A stretch of DNA of 64,000 nucleotides from Methylotuvimicrobium buryatense 5G (GCF_000341735.1 NZ_KB455575.1:3480904-3544903), one strand, 5' to 3'. Shown: positions 8,090-16,905, counted from the stretch's first letter. The notes: generated by a model not told the origin, from the sequence alone. Program-made: numbers and translations.

Positions 8090-9280
8090 TTAGGTTCGAG
8101 CGCGAAGCGAGTTAATCTCATCCGGCAAGGGCGCACCGGCCAAACGGGCATAAATGCGAGCGACTCGATCGATCAATTTGTCATTGAAATCGTATTCGGG
8201 GCTATGGCAGGAGCGTTGATGTGCTGCAATGCCGTCATCGGTGCCGATTAAAGCGAAAGCTCCCGTAATCGCATTCAGGTAATAATGGAAATCCTCAGAG
8301 GCCATGATTGGAAGCGGCGTATTTTGGCTGAGTCCGTCGCTGCCTAATTCCTGCAGCAATGCCCGGCGATAAAAAGCCGCGGGTTCGGGGTGATTGATCG
8401 TCGCTCCATATCTTGGAAAGACCGTAACGTGGCAATCGACCTCATAAGCCGCGGCGGTGGCCGTTGAAATGTCCTGAATGCATTGCGTCAATCGGTCGCG
8501 TGTCAATTCGTGGGCGATGCGGAAGCTGCCGCCGATCAAGGCCTTGTCGGGAATCACGGTAGGCGAGCTGGAGGCTTCGATCGAGGTGACACTCAGCACG
8601 GCGGCTTCCTGAGGCGGCAGCCGGCGCGATAGCGTCTGTTGCAGGGCAATGACTATAGCTGCCGCCGCAAGTACAGGGTCTCGACAGGCTTCCGGTTGAC
8701 TGGCATGTCCGCCTTGGCCTTGAACAACGATTTCGAAGGTGCCGTTACCCGCCATGACCGTCCCGTCGGGACAGACTGCCTGACCGAACGGTATCGCCGG
8801 CCAATTGTGCCATCCGTATATGACGTCGACGCCTTCGAGTGCGCCGTCTTCGATCATGCGTTTGGCGCCATGACCGCCTTCTTCGGCCGGTTGAAACAAC
8901 AGACTTACCGGACCCGGCAAGCTGTCTTCGTGAGTTTTGAGCCAGTGTGCGGCCGCGATCAGCGTGGCCGTGTGGCCGTCATGTCCGCAGGCGTGCATGC
9001 ATCCTGCCGTTTGCGAGGACCAAGCCATACCACTGCTTTCATGGATAGGAAGTGCGTCGATATCGGCCCGTAAGGCGATATGGCGGCCGTTTTTGTTATG
9101 TGCCAATCGTGCCACCGTACCGGTGTCGGCACAGACTTGCCAAGCGATGCCTAAACGGGAAAGTTCATTGCGAATTCGCTGCGCGGTTTCTTGCTCCTGC
9201 CAGCTAAGTTCAGGTTTCTGATGCAGGGTATGGCGAAATGCCACGGCATTTTGAATCAGCTGTTCCCAGTGTATGGCCAT
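8090..9280 (-). CDS. doeB: N-acetyl-diaminobutyrate deacetylase of ectoine degradation (DoeB), M20 amidohydrolase
   Basis: A 396-residue M20D-type amidohydrolase. Probable metal ligands are Cys98 and His100 (HACGHDGHT), Glu133/Glu134 (QPAEEGGHG) and His158 (YGWHNW), with the RADIDALPI motif upstream. DoeB removes the acetyl group from N-acetyl-2,4-diaminobutyrate made by DoeA. It is the first gene of the minus-strand operon, 89 bp before doeD. Without context it would be called an IAA-amino-acid or hippurate hydrolase; the doeBDAC set makes the ectoine role likely. No regulator (EnuR- or DoeX-like) is beside it in this window. Confidence 0.8.
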   Translation of the reverse strand: MAIHWEQLIQNAVAFRHTLHQKPELSWQEQETAQRIRNELSRLGIAWQVCADTGTVARLAHNKNGRHIALRADIDALPIHESSGMAWSSQTAGCMHACGHDGHTATLIAAAHWLKTHEDSLPGPVSLLFQPAEEGGHGAKRMIEDGALEGVDVIYGWHNWPAIPFGQAVCPDGTVMAGNGTFEIVVQGQGGHASQPEACRDPVLAAAAIVIALQQTLSRRLPPQEAAVLSVTSIEASSSPTVIPDKALIGGSFRIAHELTRDRLTQCIQDISTATAAAYEVDCHVTVFPRYGATINHPEPAAFYRRALLQELGSDGLSQNTPLPIMASEDFHYYLNAITGAFALIGTDDGIAAHQRSCHSPEYDFNDKLIDRVARIYARLAGAPLPDEINSLRART

Positions 9281-9649
9281 ATTTCAATACTCCTGTTTGG
9301 GCTTCCGGATTGCTTACTACGCTAAAGATTGCTATTACCTAAACAAGAAAACAGCAGGCTTTTTCACAGGTCGGTCATAGGTAGCCTGAATGGACTATAG
9401 GTCACACCATACCCTTTTTGACTAATCAGAACAAAAAGAAAGGCTAAAAAATAAGTCGTTTGGGAGATATAAATGGGAAGGAAAAGCAGGGTCTGTAAAA
9501 TTAAGGCTTAATGCAAACAAGCATTTAGATGGGGTCTATGTTAAGACTTTTCAGTATTGAATTTCGCATGGTAATGTCTATGGACTTCCTGTTTTCCTTC
9601 TATGAATATGACATTGTTGGCCGAAAGTTGCATAAACGAGTTGTGGTCT
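9281..9649. other. Gene-free gap upstream of doeB
   Basis: 369 bp between doeB and the small minus-strand gene at 9650. It must hold the doe promoter on the minus strand. I could not pick a convincing -35/-10 pair or an operator, and no translated frame looks like a gene. Confidence 0.5.
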
Positions 9650-10048
9650 TTAATTGCTTCTATCAGGCTTTGGCGTATCTATGCCGGAAACTTTGCTATT
9701 AACAAGTGGTCGCAGGTAGGTTTGTAAACACAGTTCGCGAATACAACGATGGGATGCTTGGTCGAGGCAGTGAAAATCAGCTGCACATAGTTGCCGAGTT
9801 GCTAAAAGGAACTGAATTTTTTCCGGATCGATCTCGATGCGTATCGTGCATGGCTTGTCGCAGACTTGCGGCGTTTCTTGCGTTAAGTTGTTCGACGCTA
9901 AAGAGGAGTTTTGGTGTCGTAAACGAAATGCCGACATTTTTGTAAGCAACCAACGGCTTTGTGCTATTTGCGAACACAGCAATGTCGGTATTTGTTTGAT
10001 TACCAATTCAATAGGTAGCGATAATGGATTTAATTTTAAAACATTCAT
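9650..10048 (-). CDS. Small uncharacterised protein, possibly Fur-regulated
   Basis: A 132-residue frame starting at ATG 10048 (MNVLKLNPLSL); the longer open frame has an unlikely hydrophobic lead. I do not recognise the family. The C-terminal third looks most protein-like: EIDPEKIQFLLATRQL, then Cys-containing CAADFHCLDQASH and IRELCLQTYL. There is no signal peptide or clear membrane span. It is divergent from the TonB2-type operon and a palindromic Fur-box-like sequence lies about 67 bp upstream, so iron control is plausible. It may be a real but poorly known gene; a spurious frame is not excluded. Confidence 0.42.
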   Translation of the reverse strand: MNVLKLNPLSLPIELVIKQIPTLLCSQIAQSRWLLTKMSAFRLRHQNSSLASNNLTQETPQVCDKPCTIRIEIDPEKIQFLLATRQLCAADFHCLDQASHRCIRELCLQTYLRPLVNSKVSGIDTPKPDRSN

Positions 10049-10112
10049 ATGCGGCTTTTTATGATGGTTTCCAAAAAAGGAAAGCGTTGTTAGAATGAAC
10101 TTTGTTTTAATA

Positions 10113-10133
10113 GTAATGAGAATCATTGTTATT
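10113..10133. promoter_or_regulatory. Putative Fur box in divergent promoter region
   Basis: The sequence contains AATGAGAATCATT (10115-10127), a perfect inverted repeat around a 3-bp centre and close to the classic Fur 19-mer GATAATGATAATCATTATC. It lies between the small gene at 9650 (minus) and the TonB2-type operon starting at 10330 (plus), about 200 bp upstream of the latter. Fur represses iron-uptake energisers in many proteobacteria, which fits the TonB operon. Confidence 0.65.
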
Positions 10134-10329
10134 AGCAAATAATTTATTCCTCTCTTTATTTATACTATTGCACTATGGTGCTTGAGCTTAGGCCTAACTA
10201 AAGTTAAATGATTCTTCGGGAAGATAGAGAGTAACCGTAACTTTCTTCATGAAATAGCTAAATGACTCTTGTTTGCATTTACAACTGTGATAAAGTTACT
10301 TTCGTTTTAACATTACTTGGATTTAATTT

Positions 10330-11103
10330 ATGTTTTTAACGTGCCGATTTTCCAAGGCTCTGGCCGGCGTTACCGTGTTATTTTTGTCCGCCGGCGCTTA
10401 TTCGGACCCTTTGAATCAAGCGATCGACACCGATCTGGCGACCAATAAAGCAGCCGTCGATTCGCAAAAAAACATCGATCGGCTTAGCGATCAAACTCAA
10501 AAAATGCTCGAGGAATACAGGACTGCAAGCCGCCATGCTGATACCTTGCAGACTTACAACAAACATCTGAAAGATTTGCTCGCCTCTCAGCAACAGGAGA
10601 AAGCCTCGCTCGAACGGCAGCTCGATCAGATTGAGGACACGCAACGCGAAATCGTGCCTTTGATTCTGCGTATGCTCGACAGTCTCGAGCAATTCATTGC
10701 CTTGGATGTGCCGTTTTTGCCCGAAGAGCGTCAGGAGCGCTTGAATCAGTTGAAAGACATGGTCAATCGCGCCGACGTGACCCCTGCCGAAAAATTTCGC
10801 CGTATCATCGAAGCGTTTCAAGTTGAAAACGAATACGGCAATACCATCGAAGCCTATCGGGCCGATCTCGAATTGGACGGGTCTGTCAGTTCGGTCGATT
10901 TTTTGCGCTTGGGCCGTGTCGCGTTGTATTTTCAACGTCTCGACGGTAGCGAAACCGGCTTCTGGAATAAAGAGACGCAATCTTGGGAAACCTTATCTTC
11001 GAGCTATCGCAACGCGATACGTGACGGGCTAAGAATCGCCCGTAAGGAAGCCGCGCCCGATTTACTGACGTTACCGCTGCCGGCGCCGGAGGCAAGCCAA
11101 TGA
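10330..11103 (+). CDS. DUF3450 periplasmic coiled-coil protein of TonB2-type system
   Basis: A 257-residue protein with a cleavable signal peptide (hydrophobic core about residues 9-22, then AYSDPL) and a long coiled coil (about 35-115) typical of DUF3450. It is the first gene of a six-gene operon matching the Vibrio-type TonB2 arrangement, in which a DUF3450 protein precedes ttpC-exbB2-exbD2-tonB2 and a TPR gene. The exact role of DUF3450 is not established; a periplasmic helper of energy transduction is inferred. It overlaps the next gene by ATGA. Confidence 0.85.
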   Translation: MFLTCRFSKALAGVTVLFLSAGAYSDPLNQAIDTDLATNKAAVDSQKNIDRLSDQTQKMLEEYRTASRHADTLQTYNKHLKDLLASQQQEKASLERQLDQIEDTQREIVPLILRMLDSLEQFIALDVPFLPEERQERLNQLKDMVNRADVTPAEKFRRIIEAFQVENEYGNTIEAYRADLELDGSVSSVDFLRLGRVALYFQRLDGSETGFWNKETQSWETLSSSYRNAIRDGLRIARKEAAPDLLTLPLPAPEASQ

Positions 11104-12428
11104 GAGTAATAACTTTACTACTGACCGGATTGTTATTGTCCGGCAATGCGATCGCCGACCGACTTTCGCTCGATCAATTGCTGAAGGAAATTCAAAAATC
11201 CCAAGGTATCGAAGGCAAAATCAATCGCGAACGCGAAGCCCGTTTTATTGCCGATCATGCCAAGCAGCAGGAATTGTTGCAGTCGGCCAAAAACGAACTC
11301 GCGGCTCAAGAACGTTTGAGCAAACAATTGAAAGATCAAATGGAAGCGAACGAGCAGGCGCTCGACCGTTTGCAGGTTGAACTCGATAATCGTAGCGGTA
11401 TTCTGCGCGAATTGACCGGCGTCGCGAAACAAGCCGCCGGCGATTTGAAAGCCGATTTGGAAAGCTCGATCGTTTCGGCACAGTTTCCGGAACGTGCCGG
11501 AAAATTGGCCGCGATGACGCAAAGCAAGGCGTTGCCGACCTTGGAAGAGCTCGAGTCGCTGTGGTTTTATCTGCTCCAAGAAATGACCGAATCAGGCAAA
11601 GTCGTCAAATTCGACAGCGATATTTTGACGGCTTCGGGCGAACCTCGTCAGGCAGAAGTGGTGCGCATCGGCACCTTCAACGCGATTGCCGACGGGCAGT
11701 ATCTCCGCTATTTATCCGAAACCGGTAAATTGGCCGAATTGGCGCGGCAACCGGGCGGCGCTTATAACAGTCTTGCCGAAAAGTTTGCCGCGGCTTCGTC
11801 CGGAACCGCCGATTTGGGCGTCGATCCCACGCGCGGGGTGATTTTAAGCATGCTCATCCAAGCGCCCGATTCTATTGAACGAATTCAACAAGGCGGTGGG
11901 ATCGGCTACATTATTTTGCTGCTGGGCGGCTTCGGTCTGATTTACGGACTGTATAGGCTGTTGATGTTGACTCAAACCCATAAGCGGGTTAGCGAGCAAA
12001 TTGCATCGACCGAGGTTTCCGAAGCCAATCCGCTCGGGCGCATCATTACCGCGGTCGAACAAAATCAGACGCAAAACACTGAAACGCTGGAATTGATTCT
12101 CGACGAAGCGATTACCCGCGAGGTACCAGTCTTAGAAAAAGGGTTGTCGATGATCAAACTATTGGCCGCAGTCGCACCTCTGTTGGGACTGCTCGGTACC
12201 GTTACCGGTATGATCGCGACCTTCCAATCGATCAGTCTATTCGGTACCGGCGATCCGAAATTGATGGCGAGCGGGATCTCGCAAGCCTTGGTTACGACGA
12301 TGCTGGGCTTGTGCGCAGCCGTTCCTTTACTGTTTTTGCATAGTCTATTGGCTTACCGTAGCCGTGCGCTGATTCAAGTTCTCGATGAACAAAGTGCCGG
12401 TATCATCAGTCGCCGGGCCGGAAAGTAA
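11100..12428 (+). CDS. TtpC-like MotA/TolQ/ExbB-family protein with periplasmic extension
   Basis: A 442-residue protein. An N-terminal signal peptide (to about residue 20, GNAIAD) is followed by a periplasmic coiled-coil domain, and from about residue 265 by an ExbB-like channel part with three membrane segments and the ALVTTMLGLCAAVPLLFLH signature. This is the TtpC layout, a component needed in TonB2 systems besides ExbB2. It lies between the DUF3450 and ExbB genes with 4-bp and 1-bp overlaps. Role: proton-driven energisation of outer-membrane receptors together with ExbB2/ExbD2/TonB2. Confidence 0.87.
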   Translation: MRVITLLLTGLLLSGNAIADRLSLDQLLKEIQKSQGIEGKINREREARFIADHAKQQELLQSAKNELAAQERLSKQLKDQMEANEQALDRLQVELDNRSGILRELTGVAKQAAGDLKADLESSIVSAQFPERAGKLAAMTQSKALPTLEELESLWFYLLQEMTESGKVVKFDSDILTASGEPRQAEVVRIGTFNAIADGQYLRYLSETGKLAELARQPGGAYNSLAEKFAAASSGTADLGVDPTRGVILSMLIQAPDSIERIQQGGGIGYIILLLGGFGLIYGLYRLLMLTQTHKRVSEQIASTEVSEANPLGRIITAVEQNQTQNTETLELILDEAITREVPVLEKGLSMIKLLAAVAPLLGLLGTVTGMIATFQSISLFGTGDPKLMASGISQALVTTMLGLCAAVPLLFLHSLLAYRSRALIQVLDEQSAGIISRRAGK

Positions 12429-12952
12429 TGAACGGGTTTTTCTCTATTTTCGATTCGATCGGCCATTTTCTCGATAGCGGCGGCATCGTTTTGAAGGTTA
12501 TTTTGTTCGTTTCTGTCGGCTTGTGGTGTCTTATCGCCGAACGTTTGTTGTATTTTCGGTTTAATTATCCGAAGGATCGGCAAGTATGGCTGGAACAATG
12601 GGAAAGCCGTGTCGATAAAAGTTCTTACGATGCGCATAATATTCGAAACTTCATCATTTCCGAAGCCAAACTCGCAATGGGTAAGTCGTTGACTATCATC
12701 AAAATGCTGATCGGCTTATGTCCGCTACTCGGGCTTTTAGGTACCGTGACCGGCATGATACATGTTTTCGATGTGATGGCGGTGACCGGTACCGGCAATG
12801 CCCGGGCGATGGCTTCCGGTATTTCGCTGGCGACGATTCCGACCATGTCGGGAATGGTGATTGCGATCGCCGGTCTTTATTTCAGTAAAACGATAGAAGA
12901 ACGCGTCAGCGACGAAACCCATCATTTAGCCGATTTATTGAAATTCCAATAA
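12428..12952 (+). CDS. exbB: ExbB2-like biopolymer transport channel protein
   Basis: A 174-residue MotA/TolQ/ExbB protein: one membrane segment near residues 20-40, a cytoplasmic loop, then two segments with LIGLCPLLGLLGTVTGMI and the conserved ASGISLATIPTMSGMVIAI stretch. It forms the proton channel with ExbD and TonB in the inner membrane. The start codon overlaps the previous stop by one base (TAATG). It is shorter than E. coli ExbB (244 residues), as usual for ExbB2. Confidence 0.9.
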   Translation: MNGFFSIFDSIGHFLDSGGIVLKVILFVSVGLWCLIAERLLYFRFNYPKDRQVWLEQWESRVDKSSYDAHNIRNFIISEAKLAMGKSLTIIKMLIGLCPLLGLLGTVTGMIHVFDVMAVTGTGNARAMASGISLATIPTMSGMVIAIAGLYFSKTIEERVSDETHHLADLLKFQ

Positions 12953-12965
12953 CGAGATTGTTTTT

Positions 12966-13379
12966 ATGCGACGTACTACTAGCCGTTCGACATCCGATCA
13001 AATTTCTGATATCGATATGACGCCGATGCTCGACATCGTGTTCATCATGCTGATTTTTTTCATTGTGACGACGTCTTTCGTTAAGGAATCCGGTATCGAT
13101 GTTAATCGACCCACCGCGCAAACGGCCGAGAAAAAAGAACAGGCTCATATTATCGTGTCGATCAAGGCCGACGGCGAAATATGGATCGATAAACGCGCGG
13201 TCGATGTCCGCGCGGTCAGGGCCAATGTCGCGCGCTTGCAGGCCGAAAATCCGCTCGGCTCGGTTATCATTGCCGCCGACCGCGACACCAAGACCCACGT
13301 TCTTGTGCAAGTTATGGATCAAATCCGTTTGGCCGGTATCACCAATGCGGCGATCGCGACGGAAACGGAATCGAAGTGA
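12966..13379 (+). CDS. exbD: ExbD2-like biopolymer transport protein
   Basis: A 137-residue ExbD/TolR protein. The single membrane span starts at DMTPMLDIVFIMLIFFIVTT and contains Asp23, equivalent to the proton-carrying Asp25 of E. coli ExbD. The periplasmic domain follows. It is co-transcribed with exbB (13-bp gap) and overlaps tonB by a GTGA junction. Confidence 0.92.
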   Translation: MRRTTSRSTSDQISDIDMTPMLDIVFIMLIFFIVTTSFVKESGIDVNRPTAQTAEKKEQAHIIVSIKADGEIWIDKRAVDVRAVRANVARLQAENPLGSVIIAADRDTKTHVLVQVMDQIRLAGITNAAIATETESK

Positions 13380-14050
13380 AGCGCCTCGCGATTTCATTAT
13401 TGGCCGGGCTGGGCGTTACGCTGGCTTTGTTTTGGCTGATGCAAGCGATGGTGATGAATAGAGGGAGCGGTTTTGAGAAAACCGACAACCTGCAAATGGT
13501 CGAGTTCGTGCGCTTGAAACGAGAAACCAAACCTCAGGTCCAGGAAAAAAAGACCGTCAAGCCGCCGCCTCCGCCGGAAAAACGTCCGCCGCCACCGCCG
13601 ATGCAAACGCAGCACACACAACCGATGGCTGCCGCTCAGCCGAATTTGGCGATTCCGAATCTGAGCGTGCCGTTACCGAGCGCTCGTTTCGGCGGTTCGG
13701 CTTTGGAAGGTTTGACAGTGGGTGCGGCAGCGCCCTCGCCTTCCGCGCCGAGTGCAGCGGTCGGTACCGGCACGATTACGACCGACGTGACGCCATTGGT
13801 ACGCATTCCGCCGCGTTATCCGATGCGTGCGGCGAGCCGGCGCATCGAAGGTTGGGTCAAGGTGGAATTTACGATTACGAAAACCGGCGAAGTCAGCGAT
13901 GCGGTTGTGGTCGAGTCTCATCCAAGCGATATTTTTAACCGCGAAGCGCTTGCCGCCGTCAAGCGATGGAAATTCAAAGCGAAAGTGGTCGACGGCAAGG
14001 CTTACGAACAAAGGGCTCAACAAACCTTGGAGTTTAAACTGTCCAAATGA
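13376..14050 (+). CDS. tonB: TonB2-like energy transducer
   Basis: A 224-residue TonB. It has an N-terminal membrane anchor (about residues 5-26), then a proline-rich spacer (KPPPPPEKRPPPPP at about 62-75), a low-complexity linker and a C-terminal TonB domain starting near YPMRAASRRIEGWVKVEF. It starts with GTG overlapping the exbD stop. It spans the periplasm to energise TonB-dependent receptors; no receptor gene is in this window. Confidence 0.93.
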   Translation: MKRLAISLLAGLGVTLALFWLMQAMVMNRGSGFEKTDNLQMVEFVRLKRETKPQVQEKKTVKPPPPPEKRPPPPPMQTQHTQPMAAAQPNLAIPNLSVPLPSARFGGSALEGLTVGAAAPSPSAPSAAVGTGTITTDVTPLVRIPPRYPMRAASRRIEGWVKVEFTITKTGEVSDAVVVESHPSDIFNREALAAVKRWKFKAKVVDGKAYEQRAQQTLEFKLSK

Positions 14051-15261
14051 AGCGAACGCACTTACTCAGCTTACTGCTTGTTTCATTATTGAATGCGCCG
14101 GTTGCTGCCGCGGCCGATGCCAAGCAAGCGACGATTTCTCCTGCGCTGTATCAAAAAATTCAGTCTACGGACCGGCTTATTGCCGATAAGGCTTACGGCA
14201 AGGCCGAACAGCAATTGTTGGCGATGGTCGGCGAAGTCAAAGCCGGAGGCTTGGATCAAGCCGTCGTGTTGCGTAGCCTGGCTTCGGTTTATGCACTCAA
14301 GGAGCAATATGCTAAGGCTACCGAATGGCTGTCAAAAGCCGTTGCATTAAATACCCTGCCTGACAAACAACAGCAAGATGCGCTTTTAAACCTGGGGCAG
14401 CTATATTTGGCTGCCGAGCAATATGCCAAGGCGATTGAGACTCTGAAGCCATGGTTGGCAAAAAATCCGGTGCCGGATGCGCAAACTCATGTGTTGTTGG
14501 CGAATGCCTATACTCAGTTGAAACAATATCGTAATGCCTTGCCGCATATTTCCAAGGCCATTCAGTCGACTGCCAAGCCTGAAGATTCATGGTATCAGCT
14601 ACAGCTCGCGTTGTTTTATGAATTGAAAGACTATCAATCGGCGATACCGTTATTGCGCAAGCTGATGGCTGCCAATCCGACCAAAAACGAGTATTGGACC
14701 CAGTTAGTTTCGGTTTATCAACAATTGAATCAATACACGCAGGCGGCCACGGTCAAGCATCTGGCATACAAAAAAGGCCTAGTGAATTCGGAACAGGAAA
14801 TTTTAGATCTGGTTAATTTATTTCTGTATGCCGGGTTGCCGTATAAAGCCGCTTCCGTATTGCGGTCCGAACTCGATGCGAAAAAAGTTGCGAATACGGT
14901 AAAAAATTGGGAATTACTGGCTAACGCCTGGAAGCAGGCACGGGAATTGAATAAAGCCGTTCAAGCCTTGGAAGCCGCCTCTAAGCTCGATGACAAAGGC
15001 AGTCTTTATCAACAACTCGGGCAAATCTATTATGAGCAAGAAAACTGGAACGCAGCCATTGCCGCGATGAATAAGGCATTGGCAAAAGGCGGGTTGAAAC
15101 AACCCGGCCAAGCTTATATGATTCTCGGGATGAGTTATTACGAAAGCAATAACACCGAACAGGCCCGCCAATCTTTTGCCCAGGCGAAAAGCTTTCCTAA
15201 CAATAGAAAAAACGCAGAGCAATGGCTCAGTTATCTAAGTAAAACCAACGAGACTTCTTAG
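14047..15261 (+). CDS. TPR-repeat protein of TonB2-type operon
   Basis: A 404-residue exported protein (signal peptide to about AAAADAK) made almost entirely of tetratricopeptide repeats, for example YAKATEWLSKAVALN, YAKAIETLKPWLAKN and WNAAIAAMNKALAKG. A TPR protein closes TonB2-type operons in many gammaproteobacteria; a periplasmic docking or stabilising function is inferred. It overlaps tonB by 4 bp. Its TAG stop (15259-15261) is partly formed by the first bases of the adjoining MITE-like repeat, so the original C-terminus may have been altered by insertion. Confidence 0.85.
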   Translation: MKRTHLLSLLLVSLLNAPVAAAADAKQATISPALYQKIQSTDRLIADKAYGKAEQQLLAMVGEVKAGGLDQAVVLRSLASVYALKEQYAKATEWLSKAVALNTLPDKQQQDALLNLGQLYLAAEQYAKAIETLKPWLAKNPVPDAQTHVLLANAYTQLKQYRNALPHISKAIQSTAKPEDSWYQLQLALFYELKDYQSAIPLLRKLMAANPTKNEYWTQLVSVYQQLNQYTQAATVKHLAYKKGLVNSEQEILDLVNLFLYAGLPYKAASVLRSELDAKKVANTVKNWELLANAWKQARELNKAVQALEAASKLDDKGSLYQQLGQIYYEQENWNAAIAAMNKALAKGGLKQPGQAYMILGMSYYESNNTEQARQSFAQAKSFPNNRKNAEQWLSYLSKTNETS

Positions 15262-15444
15262 GAATGAGCACAAAATAACTTCTACAAGTAGTAGGCTTTG
15301 CGGAGGTTCGGTGACTCGCTTGACAGGACGCCGTGAATACGTCCCTGTAGGCTTGACGGCGGCTATCCCTGCCGCCGACACCTGTCAATCGAGCCCCCGG
15401 ACTCCCCTTCCAACAGTTGTCTAAGTTATTTCATGCTCGTTCCT
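15260..15444. repeat. MITE-like palindromic element, family A (22-bp TIR)
   Basis: Terminal inverted repeats AGGAATGAGCACAAAATAACT at the left and, inverted, AGGAACGAGCATGAAATAACT at the right enclose the core GACAGGACGCCGTGAATACG ... CTGCCGCCGACACCTGTCA found many times in the window. It has no coding content. It fills the gap between the TPR gene and the AP2-like gene. Confidence 0.75.
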
Positions 15445-15503
15445 TAGATACGCTATTGCTCGTAAGCAGAGCCGAATAAGGCTAGGCTCTGCTATGCGGT
15501 TTT

Positions 15504-16013
15504 TTAAACAACTCTGAGATTGGGGTCGTCGTACAATCGACGTTTTTTCCAGCCGGCAAATTGACTATCGTCGAATTCCAGGTCATTGTCTATCGCATAT
15601 TCATAGCAACTACGGAATAAGCGCGCGGTACGAAACGCGTGCAATTCGTCGTCGGCAGTGACTTTTTCGACATTGCCGACCTGAAAGGTTTTGTTTCTGG
15701 ACTTGCCGTCCTTGACCCAAAACACCGTGTAGCATAAGTAACTCTTATCCTTGCGGTGGTCGTACTTGATCGTTCTAGAAACGCCGGTCAGTCCCGTAGT
15801 CGTTTTATTTTTCGGTGGCTTGAGAAAGCGCGTCTTACTCCCTTTCAAAGCCACCAACATTTGATCGCGCCAAGCGATAGCGGCTTTTAAGGATTTATTT
15901 TTGTTTCCCCAAAGCTTATGAGAAAAATAACGACTGGTTTCTTTACCTCGCCGAACGATTCGGACCTGATACCCGAATACATCGGGCTCTGTGATTTGTT
16001 TATGTTTTACCAT
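15504..16013 (-). CDS. Small AP2-like domain protein, putative DNA-binding
   Basis: A 169-residue basic protein. Paired beta-strand-like segments (VFGYQVRIVRRGKETSRYFS, then TTGLTGVSRTIKYDHRK...SYLCYTVFWVKDGKSRNKTF) followed by a helix with an A-x-RTARLFRSCYEYA pattern resemble the AP2/ERF-type fold seen in some bacterial and phage DNA-binding proteins. No catalytic HNH motif is visible, so it is not an obvious homing endonuclease. It stands alone, divergent from the peroxiredoxin gene. Function unknown; the AP2 assignment is moderate. Confidence 0.55.
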   Translation of the reverse strand: MVKHKQITEPDVFGYQVRIVRRGKETSRYFSHKLWGNKNKSLKAAIAWRDQMLVALKGSKTRFLKPPKNKTTTGLTGVSRTIKYDHRKDKSYLCYTVFWVKDGKSRNKTFQVGNVEKVTADDELHAFRTARLFRSCYEYAIDNDLEFDDSQFAGWKKRRLYDDPNLRVV

Positions 16014-16189
16014 AGCATTTGAACCTACTAACGGTTTTCACCATTTGTTGAACAGAGAATATTTGCCGCTAATACATCGAGGTTATTCCGCGTGAAGCAG
16101 AAAAATATTACAAAATTATGAAAGCTTACCGGTGTAAGCCTATGCTTACAAATTATCCTCATTCCCAAAATAAAAGCAAGTTAAAAGTT

Positions 16190-16228
16190 AGGGAATTGTG
16201 ACAATTCCCTAGTATTTTGATGTAGAAT
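16190..16228 (+). promoter_or_regulatory. Putative operator dyad and -10 element of peroxiredoxin promoter
   Basis: AGGGAATTGT (16190-16199) and ACAATTCCCT (16201-16210) form a perfect 10-bp dyad around one base. A TAGAAT -10-like hexamer lies at 16223-16228, so the dyad would overlap the -35 region. This placement is typical of a regulator site, but I cannot assign the regulator. Confidence 0.5.
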
Positions 16229-16299
16229 GCGACTATGCCACCGATTGGTGGTTGTCCTCAACTCATAACCTTCTATTTTTAAACACTTGGAGACATTCG

Positions 16300-16905
16300 A
16301 TGAGCGTATTAGTAGGTAAACAAGCCCCCGACTTTACCGTTCCTGCAGTACTGGGCAATGGCGAAATAGTCGATGCTTTTAATTTTTCCGAAGCAACAAA
16401 AGGCAAATATGCGGTAGTCTTCTTTTACCCGCTGGACTTTACCTTTGTTTGCCCTAGCGAATTGATCGCTCTCGATCATCGCATTGACGAGTTCAAAAGT
16501 CGTGGCGTCGAAGTAATTGCCGTTTCGATCGACTCTCACTTTACGCACAATGCATGGCGTAATACGCCGGTTAACAAAGGCGGTATTGGCCCGGTCCGTT
16601 ACACAATGGCGGCCGATATTTCACACGGTATCTGTAAAGATTACGATGTCGAAGCCGCTGCGCCGGCCGTCGCTTATCGCGGAACTTTCTTGATCGACAA
16701 GGAAGGCGTGGTTCGTCATCAAGTCGTTAACGATCTGCCTCTGGGCCGTAACATGGACGAATTGATTCGTATGGTCGACGCCCTGCAATTCTTCGAGGAA
16801 AATGGCGAGGTTTGCCCTGCAGGTTGGAACAAAGGCGATTCGGGTATGAACGCAAGCCCTGAAGGCGTTGCCGAGTATCTGGAGAAAAATGCCGACAAGC
16901 TCTAA
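16300..16905 (+). CDS. Typical 2-Cys peroxiredoxin (AhpC/Prx1 group)
   Basis: A 201-residue thioredoxin-fold peroxidase. The peroxidatic Cys51 is in DFTFVCPSE and the resolving Cys172 in GEVCPAGW, so it is a two-Cys enzyme reducing H2O2, peroxynitrite and organic hydroperoxides. ATG 16300 is preceded by TTGGAGA; the longer open frame from 16252 adds a stretch with no counterpart in the family. It is followed by a strong intrinsic terminator, so it is probably monocistronic. Confidence 0.93.
   Translation: MSVLVGKQAPDFTVPAVLGNGEIVDAFNFSEATKGKYAVVFFYPLDFTFVCPSELIALDHRIDEFKSRGVEVIAVSIDSHFTHNAWRNTPVNKGGIGPVRYTMAADISHGICKDYDVEAAAPAVAYRGTFLIDKEGVVRHQVVNDLPLGRNMDELIRMVDALQFFEENGEVCPAGWNKGDSGMNASPEGVAEYLEKNADKL

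Noticed and set aside
15504-16013. AP2-like gene as an intron-encoded homing endonuclease
   Set aside because: No HNH, GIY-YIG or LAGLIDADG motif and no interrupted host gene nearby.
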